The notes: generated by a model from the letters alone, not told the origin. Shown: positions 11,568 through 23,153, numbered from the stretch's first letter. The stretch: 64,000 nt of DNA from Desmodus rotundus (GCF_022682495.2 NC_071389.1:43910239-43974238); one strand, 5' to 3'. A program made the numbers and translations.

Positions 11568-11885
11568 TTTTAATTTCTTAAATCAAGATGTAACTGACAT
11601 ATAACATTATATTAGTTTCAGGTCTACAACATAATGATTCAGTATTAGTATATATTGTGAAATGATCAGCACAATATGTCTAGTTAACATCTGTAACCAT
11701 ACACAGTTAAAAAATATCTTTTTCTTATGATGGTAACTTCTGGTAAAAGGCAAAAGATGATTTAGTATGATTTTTCTATGATTTTAAGAGAAAACAGAGT
11801 ATTGTGCTAACTTTTAAGATCTACTCTTTTAGCAGCTTTCAAATATACAATACAGTATTATTAACTATAGCCACTGGTGTTTGTT
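11568..11885 (-). mobile_element. L1M 3'UTR fragment, antisense
   Basis: Plus-strand phrases tgacatataacattatattag, tttcaggtctacaacataatg, ctagttaacatctgtaacca, tttaagatctactcttttag and atacagtattattaactatag are the reverse complement of a well known L1M 3'UTR. It interrupts the L2 fragment. Confidence 0.8.
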
Positions 11886-11990
11886 TTTATATGTCTTCCC
11901 CATTAAAGAAGATATTATGTCTCTTCCAAGAGCTTAGCAAAGTAGCTGATACATAGTAGCAATTCAGTAAATATTAGTTAAATGAATGAA
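11886..11990 (+). mobile_element. LINE L2 3' terminus, right part
   Basis: Ends in the L2 signature 'gcaaagtagctgatacatag tagcaattcagtaaatatta gttaaatgaatg'. It completes the L2 copy begun near 11080. Confidence 0.65.
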
Positions 11991-13060
11991 AGCACAGTGG
12001 TGCTTTGCATGTTTTATGTTTTAACATTTTTAACAATAAGACAATTAGCTTTAATAAAGCATTTGGAGAATCTCCTAAAATAAGCACATAAATATTCTGT
12101 GCATATAATGAAAATCATTCTTATAAAATGAATAAAATAAAATGATTTTGTGCTATTAGGATTTACTGCACAAACCAACTATCAAAAATTTACCAAGAAA
12201 TTCTGAAGATCATCTAGTAGGAAGACCTGGAAAGAGAGATGTGGTTCATTCATCCCTGAGACTAAAAGGTATATTCTCATTTTGACGTTCTGCGATTTAT
12301 ATATGCAACTCCCATTAATGCTAATGGGAATTGTGCACATAAATTCTCACAAACTGAGATGAGAACACATCCCTAAATGTGCAAAGTAGGGATACATGCA
12401 GACACTGTATTTCCAGAGCCTAAGAAACTAAGCCCATAATTAAAACATGTGGATCTCTTGGTGGCAGCCGATTGAGTTGCTAGCACACTTACAGGCCCAA
12501 TTCATCACACTGTATCTACGGCCCTCCAATCTCTCCCAGTCCTGGAAGCAACGGATGCTGGTGAGCGGCAGACTGCCTTGTCCAGGGTTTGAAAGGTCTG
12601 TCTGCTGCAGAAGCCTCACAGGGCCAAGGGGGAAAGGCAATGACGAGGTAGAGCACTGTCTGGGGAAGTTGAAAACTTGCCAAAGATCCTTTTGTTTCCA
12701 GCTCCTACAGCTTTGGTCCTTTCACTTGACAGTAATATCTGCTTAGAAGAGAATTTCTGAATCTAAAACCTTTGAATGAAAGCCAAATATTGTGCTCTGC
12801 AAGAGGCTATTTATAAATCTGGTCTCCTCACCACATACCATACAAATGTTCTGCTTGGGAGAATCAACTGGTCAGTATTTTCTGAAAATCCAAATCAACT
12901 CCAAGAGGAATGCAAATACATGATTTCACATGATATGTGATCATGATCACTAGGTCTTTACAGACTCATTAAAATTTCTACAAGTTATTCTACATACTGC
13001 TGCAATAAATTTACTTCCGATTTTAATCCTACCAAAAGCAGTAAGAATCTATATTGAATG
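11991..13060. other. Unassigned sequence
   Basis: I see no gene and no repeat I can name. The GC-richer part at 12440-12750 contains overlapping short ORFs on both strands without recognisable motifs. Confidence 0.45.
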
Positions 13061-13064
13061 TAGC

Positions 13065-13225
13065 CTAGTGAAAAGCACACTGAACTTGGAATTCAAAGAT
13101 TTGAATTCAAGTTCCACCTACTAGTGCTGAATAAAAAATCCCTCTGAGCCACAATTTCTTGTATTGGAAAATGAGAGGCAATAATCCTTGCCCATCCATC
13201 TTTTAGAGCTATTATGAAGCTCACA
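13065..13225 (+). mobile_element. MIR SINE
   Basis: MIR-like order: tagcctagtgaaaagcacac, gaattcaagttccacctac, gagccacaatttcttgta, aaaatgagaggcaataatcc, agagctattatgaagctcac. Confidence 0.65.
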
Positions 13226-13229
13226 TCAT

Positions 13230-13605
13230 TCTTTCAGCTTCTTTGTAAGCATCATGGTCCTTTTCCTACCACACAGCCTCCTCCCACTAGCCTTTTAACA
13301 TGCTGTTCCCTCTGCCTTTGCAGCTAGTTGACTCCTCCTCATCTTAGCTCAATCAGTACTGCCTAAGGGAAGTCTTCCCTCTCCTCCCTTGGTCAAACCC
13401 CTGCCTTTATGCTATTCTCATAGCATATGAACACCTTCTGAAGACTGGCCCTTCTTACTTCACTATTGGCTGTCTCCTCCAATGAACCATAAGCTCCATA
13501 AGGGCAAGGTTTGTGCCTGCTTATGCTCACCACTTTTTTCTCAGCACCTATCACAGTGCCTGGCACATAGTAATCGCGTAATTAATATTTATTGACTAAA
13601 TTATC
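13230..13605 (+). mobile_element. LINE L2 3' end
   Basis: L2 3' block: catgctgttccctctgcctt, aaccataagctccataaggg, gcacctatcacagtgcctgg, cacatagtaatcgcgtaatt and the terminal aatatttattgact. Confidence 0.75.
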
Positions 13606-13684
13606 ACATCAGTCATCTTACTCTAGTAATGAATAAAGCAAGTTAGCAGGCATTTACATCTTAGTAAACAAGAGTGTAAACTCT

Positions 13685-13800
13685 GAGAAGGAAGGGATTT
13701 TTGTATCTTTTATTCACTGATATGTTCTTAGTGCTCAGAAAAGTGCTTGGCAAATAATAGTCATTCCATAAATATTTCTTGAATAAATGAATGAAGAGAT
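13685..13800 (+). mobile_element. LINE L2 3' end
   Basis: agggatttttgtatctttta, gtgctcagaaaagtgcttgg, aaatatttcttgaataaatg aatga is the L2 3' terminus. A second, separate L2 end about 100 bp from the previous one. Confidence 0.65.
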
Positions 13801-13924
13801 AACATATCTATAAGCTCAAGAAATGATAATAACATATAGCAAGGCTCACTGGCTTACCACATATTCTTTCATTTTTTCATTTATTTGATATCTACTTTAT
13901 TAGGCAAAATCGTAGAAGCCATAA

Positions 13925-14070
13925 ACACAACCATTACTTCCTTACTGGGAGACCTTGGGAAGTTACATAATCTCTTCAGATTTGTTTCCTCATCCCCCAA
14001 AATGAAAATAATACTACCTGCCCCGCCTTACACGGTATACATGAAAACCATAAAGAGCCAAACAGAAGAA
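13925..14070 (+). mobile_element. MIR SINE
   Basis: ctgggagaccttgggaagtt acataatctc, gtttcctcatcccccaaaat and aataatactacctgccccgc are the MIR core and downstream region. Confidence 0.75.
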
Positions 14071-14074
14071 TAGA

Positions 14075-15690
14075 AATAAACTAGTATTTTTGAGGACCTA
14101 CTATGTGATAAGCACTGGACTAGGCATTGTGCTTAAAAATGATAGAATAGTGAGTCCTCCTGTGCTGGTCTCCACATAGAAACCCCTAAAAGTTCATGCT
14201 TTTCCCTGTTCATCCTTTTCCCACTTTTCTATTTATGATCATAAATTAAGACCATTCACATGCTCTCTCGCACTTTGAAACACAAGAATTCTGGGAACTA
14301 CAAGGCACGGAAAGAAGTGGCCAGGACTAGATAAAGTAGAACTTAGAACTTCAACAAGAGATTCGGCAAAAACTCTAAATGTAGAGAAGGGACGGGCAAT
14401 GAGGCACCTGTGATTATTCTCAGGTTAAAGGATTGAGGGCCAAACTCTTTGGGTAGTGCCACTGGATGTTTGGGGTCAAAAATAAGCATTTCGAGTTTGA
14501 TGAACATTCTTTCCTGAACCTAGGAGGCATTGTTTGGCAGAAAGAGCATGAGGAAGGGTGGTGGACAGTGGCACTATCTCTGCCTTTTCTTTAGTCTACA
14601 AAATACTTGTAGATAGTCTTGAGATAGTGGTGTGCTGGCATGCTGAGAGCAATCACATTTCAGGTGTGCCTACCCTAGGAAAAGAAAGCCTTGTTCTCGC
14701 CCTCCCCATCACAATCCACATGAGGTGATCCACCATCCCTTCTCCCTCTCTACTCATTATTACACTACTCATTGATGGCCCGACCAAAGTCCTCCAGACA
14801 GACAGTTGACACAAGGCACGGTGGTCAATGTTTTCCATGTAGAAATAGGTCTGTTTGCTGGGATGCACTTACATGATGAAATAAAACAAGCCAAGAGGAC
14901 TAGGCATGACTAAGGATGCTCTAATTTTCATAATTCTGGCTTTCAGAATTTTATTCACTGCTTGAAGAGAAGCACACACATTTAATTACACACTCATATT
15001 GAGAGATTCTCATTCACCTAGGTTTGCTGATTAATATGTTAAAGGGACAGCATGAAAATTTCCCCCTTTTAAAACCATTTTAGCTGGTGTATTCCCTTGA
15101 CTCTGATGAGAAGAGCTCAAGTTAACACTTTAAGGGAGCCTCCAAAACCATGGCAAATGTATTTTACAAAAAAACTAGATTTAGAACAAGGTTTTCACTA
15201 CATCTCGGAACATAGGGACTTTCAAAAATATTGCTGCAAAGAATGATACATGGTTTTCACAAGAAATGAGGCCTTTCCCTTCCTGTATTTGATGTGCATT
15301 TTTCCTAACATACAGCTTCTCTTCTGTAAGTGTGCAATATTTGCACTCCTATGAAGCTTGTGTTATTTAAGAAATGATTGTAAAAACTAATGATTTTAAT
15401 GGGGGGAAAGAGGGTTTGCAGAGTTTCAAGTTCCTAGCAACAAGGAGAAATGAAAGAATTTATAATGCATAAATATATTTTAGTTTTGTAAGTGAAAATT
15501 ATATTAGTTGATCAAATCATCATTAAGCAAATTCTAAACACCACATAAGACTAGATTTTTTAAAATGAGATTTTAAATCTGTTGTTAATAAATGAGAGAT
15601 AAGGCATGCATTTTTAATGTTATTATTTTTTAAAGCACAGAACCAAAATAAACAGTAGCACAGTTCATAACTGCCAAAAATAACCACAAA
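14075..15690. other. Unassigned AT-rich sequence
   Basis: No gene or named repeat seen. A 71-codon minus-strand ORF at 14653-14868 has no recognisable feature. Confidence 0.45.
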
Positions 15691-15702
15691 ACTAAGTTGT
15701 CA

Positions 15703-15938
15703 CCCTGGCTGTTGTGGCTCAGTGGACTGAACACCTGTGAACCAAAAGGTCACCAGTTCAATTCCTGGTCAGGACACATGCCTGGGTTGTGGGCCAGGTC
15801 CCCAGTTAGAGGTGTGTGAGAGGTAACCGACTGATGTATCTCTCACACACTGATGTTTCTCTTCCTGTCTTTCTCCCTCCCTTCCCATCTCTCTGAAAAT
15901 AAATAAATAAAATCTTTAAACACACACACACAAAAGAA
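15703..15938 (+). mobile_element. VES SINE
   Basis: Full tRNA-like head (ccctggctgttgtggctcag), B box ggttcaattcc-like (agttcaattcc), pyrimidine tract, aaataaataaaatcttt tail ending in a short (CA)n. Target-site duplication taagttgtca at 15693-15702 and 15939-15948, perfect 10 bp. Transcription would be by RNA pol III and mobilisation by L1 in trans. Confidence 0.95.
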
Positions 15939-16234
15939 TAAGTTGTCAAATGAACAACCAGCCACTCAGAACAAACATGCATGTGTTCCCAATGCTGCAT
16001 GAAAAACAACCTTTCTCCTGCAACTGCTGTATAGCCAACAGCTGCATGTAATACAAATCATGTTCTCTAATGACTCCACCTCCATATATTCCACATGTAC
16101 TGTGAAAACTCTCGCTGTAAGAGAGATGCCTCTACATTACACCCGCCAGTCTCTACACGAAATTCAATCAGGAAACTCTATTACAGCAAAACTAAAATAT
16201 CTCTTTGCCCTTCAAGAAACCTTTGCCTTAAATA

Positions 16235-16420
16235 TAAGGCACAGGTGTAGCGGTATGTTAGAATTCTGGCTCTGTCACTTACTAGCCAAATGATCTTAAG
16301 ACATTTATTGAGTCTCCCTGAGTCTTGGTTTCCTCATCTATTCAGTGGGGATAATGATACCTCTTTAGGGGTCTTGTGAAAATTAACTGAGATGCAATAA
16401 ACCTTTAAGCACAAATACTG
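16235..16420 (+). mobile_element. MIR SINE
   Basis: gaattctggctctgtcactt actagcc, gagtcttggtttcctcatct, cagtggggataatgatacct and gtcttgtgaaaattaactga follow the MIR consensus in order. Confidence 0.85.
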
Positions 16421-16462
16421 AGAATCCAGTGAATGGTAGCTACCAAACAAGTGATTTCAAGC

Positions 16463-16512
16463 AAAAAAAGAAGAAGAAGAAGAAGAAGAAGGGGGTGGGG
16501 GTGGGGGTGGGG
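16463..16512 (+). repeat. (AAG)n tract abutting a G-quadruplex motif
   Basis: Positions 16463-16490 are A-rich then (AAG)7-8; positions 16491-16512 are GGGGGT repeated three times plus GGGG. This meets the canonical G4 pattern with one-base T loops. The whole 50-bp strand is almost pure purine apart from the three T loops, so triplex (H-DNA) formation is also possible. Confidence 0.9.
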
Positions 16513-16513
16513 C

Positions 16514-16729
16514 TGAGTCACCCAGGAAAACAATATGGAGTTTCCTTCAAGAGATTAAAAATGGAACTACAATATGATCTAACAATTCCACTTCTGGGTG
16601 TAAGGAAACAAAAGCATTATTTTGAAGAGATGTCTGCACCCCCACGTTCACTGCAGTATTATTCACAATAGCCAAAGTATGAAACAACCTGAGTGTCTGT
16701 TTGACGAATAAATGGATAAAGAAATTGTA
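16514..16729 (+). mobile_element. L1 ORF2 3' fragment, left of the mariner insertion
   Basis: gagattaaaaatggaactac aatatgatct, cattattttgaagagatgtc tgcaccccca, cagtattattcacaatagcc and aacaacctgagtgtctgt are the L1 ORF2 C-terminal region. The element continues after the mariner at 17412. Confidence 0.85.
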
Positions 16730-16731
16730 TA

Positions 16732-17409
16732 TGGGGTCTGTCCAGAGGTACCCAGCCATGTAACATGAAAAAGAGTCATTTGTTGAAGAAGATACAAGAT
16801 ACAAGAAACATTGTACACAGGGTAATGATGCATCAGTCCCCTTCAAAGTAGGCATCTTGGGACCTCACACAGTTCTCCCAGTTGCCATAGCTGCCCCCTT
16901 GTATTTTCCTGAATCTCATTGATGGTCTGCAATTTCCCCCCTTTCAAAGGTGATTTTAGTTTTGGGAAAAGCCAGAAGTCACGAGGTGCCAAATCTGGGC
17001 AGCAGGAGGGCTGAGTCACCTGGGTGATTTGATGTCTCACCAAAAAATTCTGCACAGCACGTGATACATGAGCAAGTGCTTGACGTGATGAAGCTGCCAA
17101 TCACCAGTGGCCCATAGCTACAGGCTTCTGAATCATTTGAATAGCTTCCACAGAGGAATGTTCAAACTTCACACAAAATTTGATGCAGATTCATTGCTCT
17201 ACTCACTCAGACATTTTGAATGTAATGGCCACTCAATACAGATGCTCACTCAACGGTGTCTACCGCCCCCATTGACTAGTACAGTGAAGCTGCCATTGTT
17301 CACGCATGCACATTCCAGTCCTCTCTCCTCAGCTGCCAGGTTACATCATTGTTGAGCAAACTGTTCTTGTTATATTAACAATGGCTGGACTTCTTCAGGA
17401 CAGACCTCG
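16732..17409 (-). mobile_element. Internally deleted mariner-like transposon with broken transposase
   Basis: Terminal inverted repeats: 5' tggggtctgtcc at 16732 and, reverse-complemented, cgaggtctgtcc ending at 17409, each next to TA (16730-16731 and 17410-17411), the mariner target duplication. The minus strand encodes in one frame from ATG at 17214 an N-terminal remnant (ICIKFCVKFEHSSVEAIQMI), a stop, and then a C-terminal remnant (AVQNFLVRHQITQ, CCPDLAPRDFWLFPKLKSPL, NEIQENTRGQL) before a TGA near 16840. PDLAPRD is the region of the third catalytic aspartate of Tc1/mariner transposases. At 678 bp it is about half the usual 1.3 kb: the middle, including the first two catalytic aspartates, is gone. 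TGA codons at positions 4, 8 and about 39 make it dead. It inserted in an L1. Confidence 0.85.
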
Positions 17410-17411
17410 TA

Positions 17412-17620
17412 CATATATAAGGAATATTGTGAAGCCTTAAAAAAGAAAGAAATCTGATATTTGTGACAACATGGGTGAACCTGGAGGGTATTATGCTAAG
17501 TAAAATAAGCCAAACAGAGAAAGATAAATGCTGCAAGGTATCACTTATACCTGGATTTTTTTTAAGGTAAACTCATAGAAACAGAAACTAGAATGGTGAT
17601 TACTATAATAGAAACTGATT
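17412..17620 (+). mobile_element. L1 ORF2/3'UTR, right of the mariner insertion
   Basis: gacaacatgggtgaacctgg agggtattatgc, taaaataagccaaacagaga and catagaaacagaaactagaa continue the L1 interrupted at 16730. Confidence 0.8.
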
Positions 17621-17796
17621 TTCTAAGTCAAAATACCAAACGATCTTTTCATTCCCCAAAGGCAAAGTTAGACAGGAATGTCACTAAAATGTAAGTAGTT
17701 ATTCTATAATAATAAAAAATTATTTCTTTCAAGAAGGCTTGGCATTGTTTTGGTCAGCACCAACTTCATGATTTACGATTCGGGTCTATAAGGTAA

Positions 17797-18450
17797 GTAG
17801 TATATTATCTATTGTTGCAAAGGTGGGAGTGGGTGGGGTGGGGGAAAGTGCTGGTGGGAAAGTGGAGACAACTGTATTCAAACAACAGTAAGAAATGATT
17901 TAAAAATTTTAAAAATAGAAAAATTTTAAAAAACGTTAAAAAATTACCTCAAAACTAGGTGACTTAAAACAACAATAATCACATACCATCTGTTGTCCAT
18001 CTGTTGCAGTTTCTATGGGTCAGGAATTTAGATGGGGCACAGTGGGGGCAGCATCGGCTCCATGATTTCTGTGGCCTCAACTAGAAGACTTGAAATTCAG
18101 AATCATCTAAAGGCTCATCTACTCTCAGTGGATGCAGGCTATTGGCTGGGCATCCAGCTGAGGCTGTGGGCCAGAGCACCCACACATGGAGTCACCTTGT
18201 GGCCTGGGCTTCCTCACAACATGGTGGCTGGGCTCCAAGGGCAAGAGTCCTGAGAGAGAGCCCAGTGGAATCTGTCTTTTGTGACCAGTCTCAGAAGGAA
18301 TGCAACATCCCTTGTGCTACATTTTATTGGTCAAGGCAGTTCCAAATTTCTGTGCAGGTCCTGTGCACAGATCCGACCTTGCAATGAAAAAATGCCATCA
18401 TTACATAGCAAGAACATGTGGGGTGGAGTGTGGATTGCTGCAACTATCTT
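17797..18450 (+). mobile_element. LTR-like repeat split by an L1 3' tail
   Basis: The start (agtatattatctattgttgc at 17797) and the continuation after 17938 (aaattacctcaaaactaggt gacttaaaacaac, ctatgggtcaggaatttaga, aaggctcatctactctcag) follow the same family as the better preserved copy at 56742-57292. The L1 tail at 17821-17938 lies between the two parts. The 3' end is unclear. Family probably ERVL/MaLR-class, not named with certainty. Confidence 0.55.
17821..17938 (+). mobile_element. L1 3'UTR end with G-rich tract
   Basis: gggagtgggtggggtggggg followed by gtggagacaactgtattcaa acaacagtaa and a poly-A-like tail. The terminal phrase is shared with the 3'UTR of the L1 at 5555-6499 read on minus (aactgtacttgaacaacaat). 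The G-run cluster is a G-quadruplex motif, a known feature of mammalian L1 3'UTRs. Confidence 0.65.
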
Positions 18451-18984
18451 TGGAAAATATAACATGTAGTTTGGGTAGGGATGATGCTGGTGGAGCAAGT
18501 GACCCAGGCCTTGCTAACTAGTGTGACCCACTCCTCTAGCCTCAGCTGGCCACAGATGAGACTTTTCTGCTGCAGCTAAAAGAAGATGGTCTCTTCCAGG
18601 GAGGTTAAGTTAGAAGGATTTGAATCTGTGGTTGCCTGTAGCCACTTTTTGCTCCCACATGGAGAGAACTTGGTGAAGAAGGACACAGGAGAGACAACAG
18701 AGCCAACAGATGCAGAGGGAGTGCAAATGGGGACTGCCATTAAAGCCTACTCTTCTTCCTCCTGGCTACACATGAGACTGTATTACTGTCTTCCTTGCAG
18801 ATCATTGCAGCTGAACTCTGGCCCGTGGCCATGATCTCCCAGGCTCTCCCCCATTCCCACCCCTATCTGTTGGCTAGATGTAGAGAGTCCAGCAGAGGAG
18901 TGTGAGGCCCTAGGACTAGCAAGCTAGAAGTGAAAGGGGCTTGAAGCCCTATATCACCACAGTAAAGGCCACCCACTAAAAGTT

Positions 18985-19085
18985 TTCGTTAAACTATTAT
19001 ATGTACAGAAATGAATTTCTATTGTGTTAAGCTACTGAGATTTAAGATTTGGGGTTTTTTCAAAGCATTAGCCTACTCTGATTAA
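18985..19085 (+). mobile_element. LTR-like 3' end, weak
   Basis: gaatttctattgtgttaagc tactgagattt, then cattagcctactctgattaa resembles the terminal part of old mammalian LTRs ('ttaagccactgagatttggg ... tagcctatcctgactaata'). The 18,450-18,985 stretch upstream may belong to it but I could not place it. Confidence 0.4.
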
Positions 19086-19359
19086 TAAAGAATACCGAGC
19101 CTTAAGACCTTATTTGAGTCCATAGGGCCATCTTGGCTTGAAGCTAGCTGCTCCCTGGAAAATCCTTCTCCTTAAGTGGGTTTTAATCGGGTTTCAATTG
19201 CTTGCAAAATTTCCTACATTGAGAAGAAATCTGAGTAACACAAGAGAAAATAGGCAAAATGTTTACAAATAGATAATACCTTAGTGTAAAGTGAGTTACA
19301 AAATCATTTTGCTTCCTAAAAAGAACTAGAATATAAAAATACGATGTACCTGACAGGTG

Positions 19360-19530
19360 TTGTCAATTCAAATATATCTTGAATTCCACAGTCCAGCAAA
19401 GTTTTCCTACAACTCATATAATAATTTTAAGTAATAGTTACATGTTAATTGTTCAAATACTATCCAATAGTCTTTTTGTACCTCCTCATTAATATATATT
19501 TCAATAATAATTTATCACTAAGCCAGGTAG
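19360..19530 (+). repeat. Copy A of a locally paired unassigned sequence
   Basis: Related to 23678-23840 in the same orientation: ataattttaa[g/a]taatagttacat, ttaattgtt[c/g]aaat, aatagtctttt, tccaataataatttatcacta ag[c/a]caggta are shared in order. Roughly four bases in five match by eye. No known family recognised; it could be an old dispersed repeat or a local duplication. Confidence 0.65.
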
Positions 19531-19589
19531 CTCAATATGTGAGAATACAAAGATACTCATAAAACCCAACCTCGTGAATTAAGAGATAA

Positions 19590-19725
19590 AAAGGGAGTTT
19601 AGAGATCATCTAGTCCAACTCTTTCATTCTACAGGTGAGAAAATTATGGCCCAGAGAGGTGAAAGTATAAACCCACAAGTTCACACAGTAAGCAGGTGGC
19701 AAAAACCAAAGTTATAACTCCGATT
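19590..19725 (-). mobile_element. MIR SINE, antisense
   Basis: gagatcatctagtccaactc tttcattctacaggtgagaa, tggcccagagaggtgaaagt and caagttcacacagtaagcag are the reverse complement of MIR. Confidence 0.75.
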
Positions 19726-19729
19726 TTTA

Positions 19730-22430
19730 AGAGAAGAAAATAATGAAAGCACACAGAGAGAGGGCATGGATGATAAAGCAATAAGCCTAAGAGAGGAGGA
19801 GGAAGTGAGACCCAGAGCACAAAAAGAGGGATCAGCCTTAGATTGAAGGGTACATATCCCTTATGTTTGAACTGGAAGACATGGGGTGGACATGAATACA
19901 GACTAGATTTTAGTGCTGTGAAGAAGTTACATTCCCCATAAATACTGTAATTTACCTATTTATCACATCATCTTCCTGACCTCCATTATAACAGGGACTG
20001 TATAAATATAGTACATGGCCTTTGCCAACTCCACAGCTTGCCAGAGGCCCATTGCCAATAACAAAAAGTCCAAGAATTAAAATTTAGCCAAGAAAACTTT
20101 AGAACTATTCAAGTAAACAGACTGGCCCAGTACATGAGGATGGGGTTTGTGGAGTAAATGTGTCCCCTGGGCTGAAATGGGGAAGGTACTCTAAAGAGAG
20201 ACAAGTCCCACCAACAGCCAAGCAGCTGGTAACAAAGGCCAGGCTGCACAAAAGGTCTTTCTGGCTGCCCTTTTACATGGGAGCGAGAAAACCATGCATC
20301 TTTGCTGGGTGCGAGAGTGATGTGGCTGCAACATCTGTCACACCATTGATTGCCAGGCTGGCTTCATTATTTCTGGGTGGCTAGGCTAAGGTGTCCTTTC
20401 TCCCTTACCTTTCCACACGCATCTCCTCTCAAGCTGTGTGCTCCGTCAAGAGGGCATGCTTCTCTAATGGGCCATTTTTCAGAGAAAAGTATACTTGTTA
20501 TCAGGGAATAACCCACTCGATTCAAGAGCCCATAAATGATCTCTTATTTCTGACATATTTTTCACCCTAAAGGATTATCTTTAGTGCCAATGGCACCCAA
20601 AGTGGCTGAGTCCTCACAGGAAACAAGGTTCTAGCTCTGGAATGAAAGATTTAACAGGAAGAGTCCAAAGATTTTCACATTTTCATCTAGGATAGAAAGT
20701 CCAAAAAATTAAGAGGAACACGGTAGAAACAACTGCTCTGAGGATGGCGTACGATGTCCTGACCTTTGGGCCTCCTGTGCGTGGACATTGGGAAGGCAAC
20801 ACGGCTTCACGAGCTTTGAAGGCCTGATGTGCCTCCCAGGTCCTCTTGTCTCCACACTTCCCCGACTTTGGTTACACCCGTGGACAAATGGTTTCCTGTC
20901 CATAGTCCATTCTAGAACTCCTGAGCCTCATACCCATCTGCCTACAATACTCTTCTACGCTAGTGTCCCACAGACTCAAAACATATTTATTTGGCATCTA
21001 CTCTGTGCCAAGTAATGTCCCAATCTGAACTTCCTATTTTCACTTTCCTCAAAGAAAGTGAGCATATTACTAAGTAAGAGAAGCCAATCTGAAAAGGCTA
21101 CATATTACATGACTCCAACAAAAAAGTTTCCTTTATGAATGTAAACTCTTCTTTCAACTCAATAAATTTAGCTTTATGGAAAATTGATATTGTCCTTATT
21201 TTTCTCATTTTGCTGCCAGTCAGTGAAAGCCTTTTCACAAGCCCCAAATTTGAGAACCATTCACTTGAGTTACTTGCTCAGGACTCCTGGATTAACTATA
21301 AGAGCTTCATGGTGTTTGAATAAAGAGCCAGGTTTACATCTCTGTTCTCCAGCCATCTTTCCAGATGCCCTGGGTTAGGCAAATTAAATTATGTCGCCTT
21401 TCCTTAAAAGATGTGAAACAGAGCATCTTGGGCTTTACTTTGGGCGAGCTCTAGCTCATTCAGTGGGTTGATTTATATCTAAAAAAAAAAAAAATCATCT
21501 GTGGCCTTTTCAGAAAAAAGTAACCTTTGGGATATCCAGTTTCTTCACAGGTAAACTGTAATTTCTGGAGAAAAATTATTTTTTCATAACTATATTTTGT
21601 TAACATTATAAGTTTACTTACAGTATTATCTGAATAAATAAGAAATTAATGGAACAGAGCTTAAAATTTTAGTTTTCAGAGTAAACACAAAAATAATTTT
21701 TAAATTATAGACTAATGAAAACTTCTAATTTGTCAGAAAAAAATTTTATATGTTAAAAAACTAATATTTTTTAAAACTGTAACTAAATTTGGAACTTAAA
21801 TACTACCCACTATCTCCTGGTACCTAGATGTCCTTAAAGAAGTCAAATAACACTGCTTTCTAGACCTAGCCCCGTGGACTCAAGACTCATTAACGTTAAA
21901 AATATACAATTTAGTATTTGGAGTGACAGGTATATTGTGCAATTAATTTTTTGTAATAAAATATCATTCAGTGAAGAAAGCAAGCCCAAAAGCAGCAATC
22001 AAGGTGAAGTAGATAGAAAGGTAGAAAGAAAACTATAAGCAGTGATATAATCAACATATTTGGAGTTGTGATTATTTTGCTAATTATACTACATTTTTGG
22101 TCAAGTTAAGAACAACTTAGGAAAAATACTAGGTTGAATCAAATAAAATTTTTATTTTTGTAAGTCAAAAGATGATTAAATATTAGAATTCCATGTAATT
22201 CATACTAATATCTCACAATAATCCTCAGTACATTTTAATCAGATTTTTGGAAAACATAGTGTTCGTTTTTATATATAGGAAAATCAAGGGGTCCTGTGAC
22301 TTGGCTTTATGCCTGATTATCACAGGGGAATCAACAACAGAACTAAGACTATAACCTAATACAATAACAGATTTATTAATTATGTGAATTCAGTAGCACT
22401 CATTGAGCACCTACCACATATTAATACACG
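19730..22430. other. Mostly unassigned sequence with a few weak repeat traces
   Basis: No gene recognised. A poly-A run lies at 21481-21494. Short ORFs at 20160-20384, 20788-21015 and 21135-21378 carry no motif. A weak MIR-like phrase (cattgagcacctaccacata) occurs near 22400. Confidence 0.45.
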
Positions 22431-22458
22431 CCCAGCAAAGTTGTGGAAGTCTGTGTAT

Positions 22459-22490
22459 TGGGAGGGTGTGGGGAGGGGGGTGTTGGGAGG
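22459..22490 (+). repeat. G-rich tract, G-quadruplex motif
   Basis: Five G runs of three or more (ggg, ggg, gggg, gggggg, ggg) occur within about 30 bp with loops of 1-4 bases. Not within a recognised repeat. Confidence 0.8.
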
Positions 22491-22867
22491 AGCTATGTCA
22501 CATGCTTCACAGAGATTTGGATATCTGAAATGTGACAAGCAGAGAGTTCAGCCATGAAAAGACACAGGGAAAGATGTAAGACTACCTCATTTTTGTTTTA
22601 CTCCCATTTTCAAGGTCAAGTATTTTTGTTTCTGTTGTCAACAGAAACTGTTTAGTGAAAATGTGCTCACTTAATCAAGTTGTGTAGTATAGAAGGCCCA
22701 GCAAAGCCAGGCTTAGCCAGTAGTTTCACACGCTAATATCAACAACCAAAGCACTTTCTGCCAGGAACTTTTCAGCTTAGTGAACAGTTTCATGAACTGA
22801 CATTGTGGCAAAATATTAGCTTTAATAATGAATCTGCTAATTTTTCTTCCCTGCCTGTCTTGTTCAA

Positions 22868-22922
22868 CATTACATTCCCATTCCAGCAAATATGCCCTCA
22901 AATAAATGTTTGTTGAATGAAC
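22868..22922 (+). mobile_element. LINE L2 3' terminus
   Basis: caaataaatgtttgttgaat gaac is the usual L2 3' end. Only this short piece is recognisable. Confidence 0.5.
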
Positions 22923-23153
22923 AAATTAGCTGGCATTTGCTCCTTGATTATAGCATAATAATTCCTGCCAGATAAACTATGTTTGCCATGCTTATTTATT
23001 ATACATAAACTTTTAAACAAATAGCATAACATCATAAATTCATCAATTCTAACATCTTCCCCTACCAAATAGCACCATTATCTCTGAGTTTTTCAAAAAT
23101 CAAATCCATGTCAAATAACAAATTAATAAAATAGTAGCAAATTATTTTAAATA

